Positions 32,466 to 40,268 of a DNA stretch of 47,069 nt are shown here, piece by piece. The position numbers and the translations under genes are program-made. The first letter of the stretch is position 1; each line of letters starts with the position of its first letter. Below the pieces are notes generated by a model. That model was not told the DNA's origin. It saw nothing but the letters and a program-made list of their open reading frames with translations, and searched no databases. The DNA is from Chloroflexota bacterium (GTDB lineage Bacteria > Chloroflexota > UBA6077), in contig JAJZQR010000006.1 in assembly GCA_021806765.1 (NCBI GenBank), positions 1 through 47,069 of the forward strand, written 5' to 3'.

Positions 32466-32505
32466 GATGACACCTGTCACGACAGGATGACAGCTGTCAA
32501 GATCT
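32466..32505. repeat. Tandem 20-base repeat of TGACA-type palindromes
   Basis: Two consecutive 20-base units starting GGATGACA contain the dyads TGACACCTGTCA (32468-32479) and TGACAGCTGTCA (32488-32499; exact palindrome). Regularly spaced by 20 bases (about two helical turns), they could be a regulator site or a repeat-family tail. Confidence 0.5.
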
Positions 32506-32614
32506 GTGTGGCGGGGTAGTGGTGTGGGGCTGTCATCTGGGGTCGATACCCAGGAGCATCAGGATCGCCAAAGCGCCTGGGTGCCCCCCGTATACCCGCT
32601 GGGAGGATCGCTGT

Positions 32615-33880
32615 ATGAGCAAGTACCTTGCGAAGCTCGAGTGCTCTGTCTGTAGCGAGAACTACACACCGCGCACGCTTCGGAACCTCTGCCCGAACTG
32701 CAATGGGCCGCTGCTGGCCAGATACGACCTGGACAGACTGGGCCAGGAGCGGGACAAACGCGATTCTGTCAGGGGAGAGGCTACCATTTGGCGCTATTTT
32801 GACCTGTTGCCTGTTGACAGCCGCGAGGCCGTGGTGAGCCTAGGGGAAGGGTGGACGCCCCTCCTACCCATCAACCGGGCCGGGAAGTCGATTGGCCTAC
32901 CGAACTTGTGGCTCAAAGACGAGGGGCGAAATCCAACGGGAACATTCAAGGACCGAGGTGCCTCGGTGGCCATCTCCCGTGCGAGGGAGTTGGGCGTGAG
33001 CGCTTTCACCCTTGGATCCTCCGGTAACGCCGGCAGCGCGTGGGCAGCCTACGCGGCCAGGGCGGGAGTAGCCCTGCACCTGGCCGTACTGCAGAAGAGC
33101 CCCGAGTTGGTAAAGGCACAGTCCTACCTCCACGGCACCTACCTCTATGTGGTGGAGGGTTTCATCCGAGAAGCCTGCGCCATGATGTCGCTGGCGGCCC
33201 AACGGTGTGGCTGGTTCGACGTCTCCACCCTCTGCGAGCCCTACCGCGTGGAGGGAAAGAAGACTATGGGGCTAGAGATCGCAGAGCAGATGGGGTGGCA
33301 GGTTCCCGATGCCATCCTCTACCCCGCGGGTGGAGGGGTCGGCCTAATAGGGATCTGGAAGGCCATGGAGGAGTTGGGGAAGCTCGGTTGGATCGGGCCC
33401 AAGCGCCCGAAGATGGTAGCCGTCCAGAGCGAAGCGTGTGCTCCGATAGTGAGGGCGTTCCAAGAGGACAGGGATGAATGCGAGCCCTGGGAAGATGTGA
33501 GACCCACTATCTCCATACTTCGGGCTGCGAAACCGCTGGGGGATCGGCTTGCATTGAGGGTACTTCGCGAGAGTAGCGGAACCGCCATCGCTGTCTCGGA
33601 CGAGGAGATGCTTTGGGGGATGGAGGTGCTCGGGACGCAGGAGGGGGTTCTTGCCTGTCCAGAGGGGGCAGCAACCCTGGCTGCGGCCCGCCGACTGCGC
33701 TCCTCCGGCTTCCTCACTCCTCACCATCGCGTGGTGTTGCTGAACACGGGCACGGCGTTGAAGCGGATGGAGTTGATCAAGCCTGAGCTTAGTGCCCTGG
33801 ATCCTATGGCTGCCATCGGTTCCCTCCAGGCGGAGCGGTTGGTCCCAAGATCGATCCCGGATGCGAATGGAGGTAGCTAG
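32615..33880 (+). CDS. Threonine synthase-like PLP-dependent enzyme
   Basis: Start at ATG 32615, behind GGGAGG, gives 421 residues. The N-terminus has a zinc-ribbon (CSVC at 10-13 and CPNC about 18 residues later), then a fold-type II PLP domain with Lys112 in NPTGTFKDRG, the SSGNAGSAWAAYAAR phosphate loop region and PAGGGVGL. Threonine synthases convert O-phosphohomoserine to threonine, but the family includes ammonia-lyases such as diaminopropionate or cysteate lyase. No other threonine-pathway gene is nearby, and it sits inside the tct-hyu operon, so a role in degrading the amino-acid product seems more likely. It ends two bases before the next gene. Confidence 0.85.
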   Translation: MSKYLAKLECSVCSENYTPRTLRNLCPNCNGPLLARYDLDRLGQERDKRDSVRGEATIWRYFDLLPVDSREAVVSLGEGWTPLLPINRAGKSIGLPNLWLKDEGRNPTGTFKDRGASVAISRARELGVSAFTLGSSGNAGSAWAAYAARAGVALHLAVLQKSPELVKAQSYLHGTYLYVVEGFIREACAMMSLAAQRCGWFDVSTLCEPYRVEGKKTMGLEIAEQMGWQVPDAILYPAGGGVGLIGIWKAMEELGKLGWIGPKRPKMVAVQSEACAPIVRAFQEDRDECEPWEDVRPTISILRAAKPLGDRLALRVLRESSGTAIAVSDEEMLWGMEVLGTQEGVLACPEGAATLAAARRLRSSGFLTPHHRVVLLNTGTALKRMELIKPELSALDPMAAIGSLQAERLVPRSIPDANGGS

Positions 33881-33881
33881 C

Positions 33882-34706
33882 ATGACTCGCTGGATCCACG
33901 AGATGAAGTGGCCCGAGGTGGCCGAGTATCTCAAGTCCAATGACACCGTCCTCATTCCCGTGGGTAGCACCGAGCAGCATGGTCCCCACCTCCCGCTGAT
34001 GACCGACGGCGCCGAGGCCATCGATGTGGCCCAGGCGGCTGCCGAGCAGACCGGCGTCCTGATCACCCCGCCCCTGTGGTTTGGATGGACGCCCCACCAC
34101 ATGGGCTTCCCTGGCACTATCGCTCTCGGCGCAGAGACCCTGTCCAAGGTCCTTGAAGACATCTCCTACAGCCTCCTCTACCACGGTTTCAAGAAACTGA
34201 TCGTCATAAACGGCCACCGATCGGCCAACCTACCGCCGCTTATGCTGGCTCAAGCGCGTATTCGCAACCGGACCAACTGCTACATGGTCATCGTGGACAT
34301 CCAGTTGGTGGCTCGAAGGGAGATAGGGGAGATCTGCGACGGGGAAATCGGTGCGGTTGGCCACGCCTGTGAAATCGAGACCTCCCACATGCTGTACACC
34401 CACCCTGACCTGGTGGATATGACCAAGGCCATCGCTCAGGTGGAAGACCACGATCCCAAGTACGCAGGCTCCTTCATAGTCTCCAACCCTTACTTGGCCG
34501 ATTGGGACATGATAGGCACGAAGCCCACCCCCGACGAGTTCAGAATGAAGGCATGGCCGGTGGGTAACACGGGCGATCCGACTCGGGCCAGCAAGGACAA
34601 GGGGCGGAGGATCTTTCAGGCCATTGTGCAAAACACTGTCGAGATCATCGAGAAGACCAAGAAAAGAGACGTGCTGGTCCTGAAGCCAGTAGAACCGCCT
34701 GTGTAG
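33882..34706 (+). CDS. Creatininase-family metal-dependent amidohydrolase
   Basis: ATG 33882 behind GGAGG gives 274 residues. The creatininase fold is shown by IPVGSTEQHGPHLPLMTD (metal-binding Glu, His and Asp near 25-42), VINGHRSAN (His) and the later GHACEIETSHMLYTHPDLV (Glu). The family opens lactam-type rings (creatinine to creatine) or deformylates riboflavin intermediates, and is often found beside HyuA/HyuB genes. Here it lies between the PLP enzyme and hyuA, 86 bases before hyuA, strengthening the cyclic-amide theme. True creatininase activity is not claimed. Confidence 0.88.
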   Translation: MTRWIHEMKWPEVAEYLKSNDTVLIPVGSTEQHGPHLPLMTDGAEAIDVAQAAAEQTGVLITPPLWFGWTPHHMGFPGTIALGAETLSKVLEDISYSLLYHGFKKLIVINGHRSANLPPLMLAQARIRNRTNCYMVIVDIQLVARREIGEICDGEIGAVGHACEIETSHMLYTHPDLVDMTKAIAQVEDHDPKYAGSFIVSNPYLADWDMIGTKPTPDEFRMKAWPVGNTGDPTRASKDKGRRIFQAIVQNTVEIIEKTKKRDVLVLKPVEPPV

Positions 34707-34792
34707 ATGGGACACCGCCTCCTCAATGGGGATGGAGGCAGCTGGGCTGAAGCGCCCAAGTCCGTGGAACAGCGCCTCAAGGGGGTAATTCC

Positions 34793-36847
34793 ATGCCATA
34801 CAGGCTGGGTATCGACACCGGCGGCACCTTTACCGATCTGGCGCTGATCGACGGTGCCACCGGCGAGGCCGTCCTCTTTAAGCTCTCGTCCACACCGGGG
34901 GATCCCTCCGAGGCTATTATCCAGGGCATCCAGGAGATTCTGGGCAAGGATGGCATCCGGACTGAGAACGTGGCCTACCTGGGACACGGCACCACTGTCG
35001 CAACCAACGCAGTGATCGAGAGGAAGTTCGCCCGGACCGGCCTCATCACCACCGAGGGTTTCAAGGACGTGTTAGAGTTGGCCCGGCAGCGTCGCCCCGA
35101 CCTGTACGATCTGGACAAGGAGAAGCCACGCCCTATTGTTCCGAGGGACCTTCGCCTGGAGGTGCGGGAAAGGCTCGCGTACGACGGCTCCGTGCTCACC
35201 CCCTTGGATGAGGATCAGCTGCGTGCCCTGGTACGGGGGCTCAGGGAGAGGGGAGTAGCTGCGATAGCAGTCTGCTTCCTCCACTCCTACCTCAATCCCG
35301 TTCACGAGCAAAGGGCGAAGCTGATTGTCCTAGAGGAATACTCCGGCTGCGCCGTCTCCACCTCGTCGGAGGTGCTGCCCGAGTTTCGGGAGTTCGAGCG
35401 TTTCAGCACCACGGTCCTGAACGCGGCGTTGGCGCCGGTGATGTCCAGCTACCTGGATCGGTTGGAGGCCAAGGTGGCAGAGGTAGGGCTGCCAACAGGA
35501 CCCCATATTATGCAGTCCAACGGCGGGGTGATGGGCAGCACAGCGGCAGGCGAGCGCCCCATCAATACCCTCTTGTCCGGCCCGAGCGCCGGTGTGATGG
35601 GGGCCATGCAGGTGGCGCGTCTGGCCGGCCTGCCGGACATCATAACCTTCGACATGGGGGGCACTAGCACCGAAGTCTGCCTGGTGGAACGTGGAACCCC
35701 CCTTCTGACCAACCAGCGAAGCGTCGAGGGGATCCCAGTGAAATGTCCTACCTTGGATGTTCACTCCATCGGAGCCGGAGGGAGCAGCATCGGCTGGGTG
35801 GACACCGGCGGTTTCCTGCGAGTCGGCACTCGCAGCGCTGGAGCCAGCCCGGGTCCAGCTTGCTACGCCCTGGGTGGAACCGAACCCACAGTCACCGATG
35901 CGAACGTGGTGCTCGGCCGTCTCAACCCCAGCTATCTCCTTGGGGGCAGGATGCCCATCGACGCATCCCGTTCTGAGAGCAGCCTGGCCGACAGGCTGGG
36001 GAAGCCCCTGGGTGTGGACGCGGTCTCAGCGGCCCGCGGGATGGTGGCGATAGTCAACTCCAACATTATCGGCGCCATTCGGGTGATCTCGGTGGAGAAG
36101 GGCTACGACCCCCGAGGTTTCGCCCTGGTAGCCTTCGGGGGTGCGGGTCCTCTACATACGGCGCAACTGGCCCGAGAGCTGAGGATGCCCATGGTATTGG
36201 TGCCGGAAAACCCAGGCGTCCTCTGCGCCTTGGGGCTACTGGTGGCCGACCTCAGAGCCGACTTCGGCCGCACTTTCATTACCCCCTGCGCTAGGCCGGA
36301 CCTGGACGCCATGAACAGGGCCTTCGGGGAACTGGAGAGACAGGCCGCAGCGTGGCTGTCACGGGAGCGGCCCCGGCCCGAGGACAGCACTCTCCAACGC
36401 TCGGCAGATATGCGCTACGTGGGACAGGACTATGAGCTTGCCGTGCCCGTTCCCGCGGGTTCTTTGGATCGGCTCCAGACGGCATCGCTGGTTGAGAGCT
36501 TCCACGCCGAGCATGAGCGGGTCCACGGTTATGCCTCGCCGGATGTCCCGGTTGAGATAGCGTCCCTTCGCCTGGTTGCCAACGCCAAGGTCTCCAAACC
36601 CCACTTTGACAGACAGGAGACGACCGGTCCCGATCCTTGGCGTGCCCTGGCCGGAGACCGCCAGGTCTACTTCGAGGAGGCCGGAGGTTTCGTGGAATGC
36701 CCTGTCTACGACCGAAGAAGGTTGCTGCCCGGGAACTGCTTACAGGGCCCGGCCATTCTGGAGCAGATGGACTCGACGACCGTGATCCTGCCGGGGCAAC
36801 GGGGAGAGGTCGATCCTTACCGAAACGTGCTGATCCACGAGGTGTGA
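34793..36847 (+). CDS. hyuA: HyuA-type ATP-dependent hydantoinase/oxoprolinase, large ATPase subunit
   Basis: The 684-residue protein starts YRLGIDTGGTFTDLALID, the N-terminal phosphate-binding loop of the actin/acetate-kinase-like ATPase, followed by GHGTTVATNAVIER, the middle FDMGGTSTEVCLV and NSNIIGAIRVISVEKGYDP, and closes with a Gly/Pro-rich C-terminal domain. With HyuB it hydrolyses a cyclic imide or lactam ring (hydantoin, N-methylhydantoin, 5-oxoproline) coupled to ATP; acetone carboxylase subunits are remote relatives. A GGGGG ribosome site precedes it and the hyuB ATG follows 16 bases after the stop. Confidence 0.94.
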   Translation: MPYRLGIDTGGTFTDLALIDGATGEAVLFKLSSTPGDPSEAIIQGIQEILGKDGIRTENVAYLGHGTTVATNAVIERKFARTGLITTEGFKDVLELARQRRPDLYDLDKEKPRPIVPRDLRLEVRERLAYDGSVLTPLDEDQLRALVRGLRERGVAAIAVCFLHSYLNPVHEQRAKLIVLEEYSGCAVSTSSEVLPEFREFERFSTTVLNAALAPVMSSYLDRLEAKVAEVGLPTGPHIMQSNGGVMGSTAAGERPINTLLSGPSAGVMGAMQVARLAGLPDIITFDMGGTSTEVCLVERGTPLLTNQRSVEGIPVKCPTLDVHSIGAGGSSIGWVDTGGFLRVGTRSAGASPGPACYALGGTEPTVTDANVVLGRLNPSYLLGGRMPIDASRSESSLADRLGKPLGVDAVSAARGMVAIVNSNIIGAIRVISVEKGYDPRGFALVAFGGAGPLHTAQLARELRMPMVLVPENPGVLCALGLLVADLRADFGRTFITPCARPDLDAMNRAFGELERQAAAWLSRERPRPEDSTLQRSADMRYVGQDYELAVPVPAGSLDRLQTASLVESFHAEHERVHGYASPDVPVEIASLRLVANAKVSKPHFDRQETTGPDPWRALAGDRQVYFEEAGGFVECPVYDRRRLLPGNCLQGPAILEQMDSTTVILPGQRGEVDPYRNVLIHEV

Positions 36848-36863
36848 AGAGGGGTTGAGTGCG

Positions 36864-38540
36864 ATGATGGATGCAATTACGACCCAGGTCATCGGGAGCC
36901 TTGTGCTCTCCCTCTCTGAGGAGATGGGCGTGACCCTGATGAAAACTGCCTACTCTCCCAACATCAAGGAGCGTACTGACTTCTCCACGGCCATATTCGA
37001 CCAATCGCAGCAGGTGATAGCTCAAGCCCAGCGCGTGCCCATGCACCTCGGCTCGATGCTGGGAGCTGTGGATGACCTGACCAGACGGTACCCGGTTGGT
37101 AGCCTCCGGCCCGGCGACATGTTCATTGCCAACGACCCCTACAACGGTGGCGGTAGCCACTTGCCGGACCTGAACCTGGTCGCGCCGGTCTTCTTCCGAG
37201 ATCAACTGGTCGCCTTTGTCGCCAACATCGGCCACCACTCGGACATAGGGGGGATGGTGGCAGGGAGCGAGTCGGGCGACTGCAAGGACATCTTCCAGGA
37301 GGGCTTGCGCCTCCCGATGGTGCGGCTGGTGAATGCTGGGACGATCAACGAGGACGTGTTGAACATCATGCTGCTGAATACCCGAACACCCAGGGACCGT
37401 CTGGGCGACCTGCGAGCCCAGATTGCGGCGAACAGGGTGGGGATCCGGGGCATGCTGGAGGTGTGCGAGCGGTACGGGCCCGAGCTTCTGTCGGCCAGCA
37501 TGGAGGAGCTCCTCAATTACGGCGAGAAGCGGATCAGGAGCGCCATATCCCATATCCCCGATGGCATCTATGAGGCCACCGATTACCTGGACAGTGACGG
37601 ACTGATGGAGCGACCGGTGAAGATCTGCTTGACCATGACTGTGGAGGGAGATCACCTGAAGTTGGACTTTACTGGGACCGACCCGCAGGTTGGTAGCAGT
37701 CGGAACGTGCCGCTGTCTGCTCTGAAGGCTACCGTCTATACTGTCATCAAGAGCATGATCGACCCGGGCCTGCCCGCCAACTCTGGGTACTACCGAGCCA
37801 TCGAGATCACGGCTCCCAAGGGATGTCTAGTGAACCCCGTTGTGCCGGCGGCGGTGGGTGAGCGTTCTACCACCTGCGGGGTGGTGGGCGACGTAGTGGT
37901 GCAGTGCATATCCCAGGCCATGCCCGCCCGGGCCATGGCTGGCTCTGGCCCCCACCATCAGATCATCCCCTCGGGCATGAACCCCCGCACCGCCGAGTTC
38001 TTTGTAGACTACGAGACCTTTGCGGGGGCGTTGGGGGCCAGGCCCTACAGGGACGGGATCGATGCCGTCAGGATCCACGCCTCTGGATCGTCCAACCTTC
38101 CCATCGAAAGCCTAGAGATTAACTTCCCCTTGCGGGTGGAACGATACGAACTGATTCAGGACTCAGGGGGTGCGGGGCGCCATCGAGGGGGTCTCAGTAT
38201 CCGCCGGGACTACAGGATCATATGCGATGGTGTGTGCACCTCCGTGTGCGGAGAGCGGCAGCGGGTGGCCGCGCCGGGTATCCAGGGGGGACTGCCCGGC
38301 AGACCTGGAAGGTTCATCCTAAACCCGAGCACGTCCCACGAGAAGAGACTGCCCTCCACAGTATCCGACATCTCGTTGAAGAAGGGCGACCTCTTGCGGG
38401 TGGAGACACCCGGAGGCGGGGGATGTGGAGATCCTTTGGAGCGCGACCGCGAGTTGGTCTTGCGCGATGTAATGGAAGAGCGGATATCGCCCGAGGCCGC
38501 GAAGTCGGCATATGGGCTGGACATACTCAGACAAGAATAG
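36864..38540 (+). CDS. hyuB: HyuB-type ATP-dependent hydantoinase/oxoprolinase subunit
   Basis: I start at ATG 36864 (558 residues); a TTG at 36855 is possible but sits on the ribosome site. It matches HyuB: ITTQVIGSLVLSLSEEMGVT, SPNIKERTDFSTAIFD, IANDPYNGGGSHLPDLNLVAPV and NIGHHSDIGGM in the first half, FTGTDPQVGSSRNVPL in the middle, the metal/active-site region GERSTTCGVVGDV, and a C-terminal GGGGCGDPLERD ending. The metal site probably involves the HHSD histidines. It is the last gene of the operon; no clear terminator follows and the next element is a mobile insertion. Confidence 0.94.
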   Translation: MMDAITTQVIGSLVLSLSEEMGVTLMKTAYSPNIKERTDFSTAIFDQSQQVIAQAQRVPMHLGSMLGAVDDLTRRYPVGSLRPGDMFIANDPYNGGGSHLPDLNLVAPVFFRDQLVAFVANIGHHSDIGGMVAGSESGDCKDIFQEGLRLPMVRLVNAGTINEDVLNIMLLNTRTPRDRLGDLRAQIAANRVGIRGMLEVCERYGPELLSASMEELLNYGEKRIRSAISHIPDGIYEATDYLDSDGLMERPVKICLTMTVEGDHLKLDFTGTDPQVGSSRNVPLSALKATVYTVIKSMIDPGLPANSGYYRAIEITAPKGCLVNPVVPAAVGERSTTCGVVGDVVVQCISQAMPARAMAGSGPHHQIIPSGMNPRTAEFFVDYETFAGALGARPYRDGIDAVRIHASGSSNLPIESLEINFPLRVERYELIQDSGGAGRHRGGLSIRRDYRIICDGVCTSVCGERQRVAAPGIQGGLPGRPGRFILNPSTSHEKRLPSTVSDISLKKGDLLRVETPGGGGCGDPLERDRELVLRDVMEERISPEAAKSAYGLDILRQE

Positions 38541-38582
38541 CTCAGCGACAGATGAAGAGCCACGTACCCGGACATCCGGGCT

Positions 38583-38745
38583 TGCGCAGCGGGTAGTGAT
38601 AGGGGATTGGGGCGGGAGTAGAGGGGAGTCAGCGGGGGTGGGATTGGAGCAAGCGGGTGTGGGGTTGGCACAGGTTTTTCGGAGGAGAGGGGCGCTTGTG
38701 GGGCTGAAGCTGCGCAGCGGGTAGCCGAGGGATGCGCAGCGGGTG
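38583..38745 (+). repeat. Three copies of a 13-base repeat TGCGCAGCGGGT(A/G) in a G-rich gap
   Basis: Copies are at 38583-38595, 38711-38723 and 38733-38745. The surrounding 38541-38773 is a G-rich, gene-free stretch with many GGGG runs. The spacing is irregular and the copies are short, so this is not a CRISPR. Confidence 0.5.
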
Positions 38746-38773
38746 GGTGTGGAGACTGGGCGGGAGCCCGTAA

Positions 38774-40105
38774 TGTGCAGAATTCCCGTCCTCAAGCTGC
38801 CCTGCGGTAATAATCGTGGATGATGCCGTCAAGCACGTCTCGCCGGCAGACACCACCATCCCCTGGACCCCACGCTGCTGTCGGACACTGCTGGTCCGGC
38901 CCCTGGTGGGGCCGTCGATGGTTGTAGTACTCTGCGTACTCGCCGAGCACTCGCTGGAGATGGCGCGGGTGCAATATCAGCAGTCGGTCCAGGCATTCCT
39001 CTCTCGCCGACCGGATCCAACGCTCGGCGACGGCGTTGGCGTTTGGACCCCGGTAAGGCGTCAGGATGATGTCGACCCCCTCGGACTTGAACACCGTATC
39101 GAAGCCTTGGCAGAACTTAGTATCCCGGTCGTGTATGAGGAAGCGAACCGGCAGAAGCCCGTCCTGGAGATGCCAGGTCAGTTGCCGAGCCTGCGGGACG
39201 ACCCATTCAGTAGTGGGATGCTCGGTGCAGCCAACGATGTGGACTCGGCGAGTGGCCAACTCGATGAAGAAAAGCACGTAGACCGTTCGCAGAAAGAGCG
39301 TCTCGACGGTGAAGAAATCGCACGCCAGCATCTGATAGCGGTAGTGCCCAAGGAAGGCACGCCAAGTCGTTCCATGTCGAACTCGATGGTGGACTGGGGG
39401 GACCTGATGCCGCTTGAGAACATCGCGAACGGTCGAGCGGCCTGTCGTCTGTCCCAGCTTGAGTACTTCTCCTTGGATCCGGCTGTAACCCCAGCGCGGA
39501 TTCTCCCGGGCGAGGCGCAGGATCAACTTCTCGACCTGGCGATCCGTTGGCGGTCTTCCCGAAATCCTCCTGCGGAGGAAGGTCCACTTGCGACGAACCA
39601 GGTCCCGATGCCACCGTAGGACAGTCTCGGGCTCGAAAAGAAGCATGCTCTGGCGCCAGTGCCTGCCGACACGCAGGCTGAAGTTCTTGAGCTTGGCAGC
39701 GAGGACGGCGAGGACCAGTCTCTGCCAGGGCGAAGGGCGGGGTTTGCAGGGAAGCGTGCGCAATAGGAGGCGGAGTTGGTAACGGAGGACGAGGATCTCG
39801 AGATCCTTCTCGAAGTCACGTTTCTGTCTGCCGGCAGCCAGATCGAAGAGCAATGACAGGATCTGGGCAAGCGTCGACCAGAACATGGTCTCTTCTGCTG
39901 CTCCTTGTCGCTGATGGTTTGGCGATGAGCATACCATTCTCTTCTCTCCTAGCGGTGCAACGGAGGCACTGGACGAGGTTTCCGCACACTACGGGCTGTG
40001 GGTTTGTGACTGACGAGTGCCAATCGCACTCGCCGTGGCTCCTGAGGTTGAGCGTGCAACCTGGATCTGTTCTGATATGCCTTCATGGCAGGCGAATTGT
40101 GCGGA
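38774..40105. mobile_element. Insertion sequence with DDE (rve) transposase
   Basis: I place the ends tentatively at TGTGCAGAATTC (from 38774) and the opposing TCCGCACAATTC (from 40105 on the other strand), which match at 9 of 12 positions. That yields about 1.33 kb around a single transposase gene. No target duplication is evident between the flanks. It lies between the cyclic-amide operon and the subtilase region. Confidence 0.5.
38792..39886 (-). CDS. IS transposase, integrase-core (IS3/IS481-like) type
   Basis: I begin at ATG 39884-39886 (364 residues). The N-terminal third is a basic helical DNA-binding part with LRYQLRLLLR and FSLRVGRHWRQSMLLFEPET; a helix-turn-helix-like NPRWGYSRIQGEVLKLG follows. 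The integrase core has the DDE triad: Asp in LACDFFTVET, Asp in LIHDRDTKF and Glu in AVAERWIRSAREECL, then the typical YAEYYNHRRPHQG. All catalytic residues are present, with no frameshift, so it could be active. The terminal repeats are suggested at 38774 and 40105. Confidence 0.9.
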   Translation of the reverse strand: MFWSTLAQILSLLFDLAAGRQKRDFEKDLEILVLRYQLRLLLRTLPCKPRPSPWQRLVLAVLAAKLKNFSLRVGRHWRQSMLLFEPETVLRWHRDLVRRKWTFLRRRISGRPPTDRQVEKLILRLARENPRWGYSRIQGEVLKLGQTTGRSTVRDVLKRHQVPPVHHRVRHGTTWRAFLGHYRYQMLACDFFTVETLFLRTVYVLFFIELATRRVHIVGCTEHPTTEWVVPQARQLTWHLQDGLLPVRFLIHDRDTKFCQGFDTVFKSEGVDIILTPYRGPNANAVAERWIRSAREECLDRLLILHPRHLQRVLGEYAEYYNHRRPHQGPDQQCPTAAWGPGDGGVCRRDVLDGIIHDYYRRAA

Positions 40106-40169
40106 CTGGAACCGGTGGCTCCTGTAATGGCGACCTCTGCTAGGAGAGTTCCTAGTGGGTCATTCGTGT

Positions 40170-40191
40170 CGCCTGTTGCCATTGACAGGCG
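40170..40191. terminator. Stem-loop downstream of the subtilase gene
   Basis: CGCCTGT (40170-40176) pairs with ACAGGCG (40185-40191) around an 8-base loop. It is about 80 bases past the 3' end of the leftward protease gene. No T-run is present, so termination is only possible. Confidence 0.35.
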
Positions 40192-40268
40192 ATGACTCCA
40201 GGGCTGCAGCCGACGTTCTCTCGGGCGCACCGCTGCCAGGAATGGCAACGACCATGGCAAATGACCTG

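Noticed and set aside
33882..34706. Calling the creatininase-family gene a true creatininase
   Set aside because: The family is functionally broad and no creatinase or sarcosine genes are present.
36291..37655. 454-codon open frame on - strand opposite hyuA/hyuB
   Set aside because: Antisense shadow of two well-conserved genes; no homology features.
38583..38745. Three 13-base repeats as a CRISPR array
   Set aside because: Copies are too short, spacings of about 115 and 9 bases are irregular, and no cas gene is in the window.
38774..40105. Target-site duplication flanking the insertion sequence
   Set aside because: Flanks CCCGTAA and CTGGAAC share no direct repeat, so the exact ends remain tentative.
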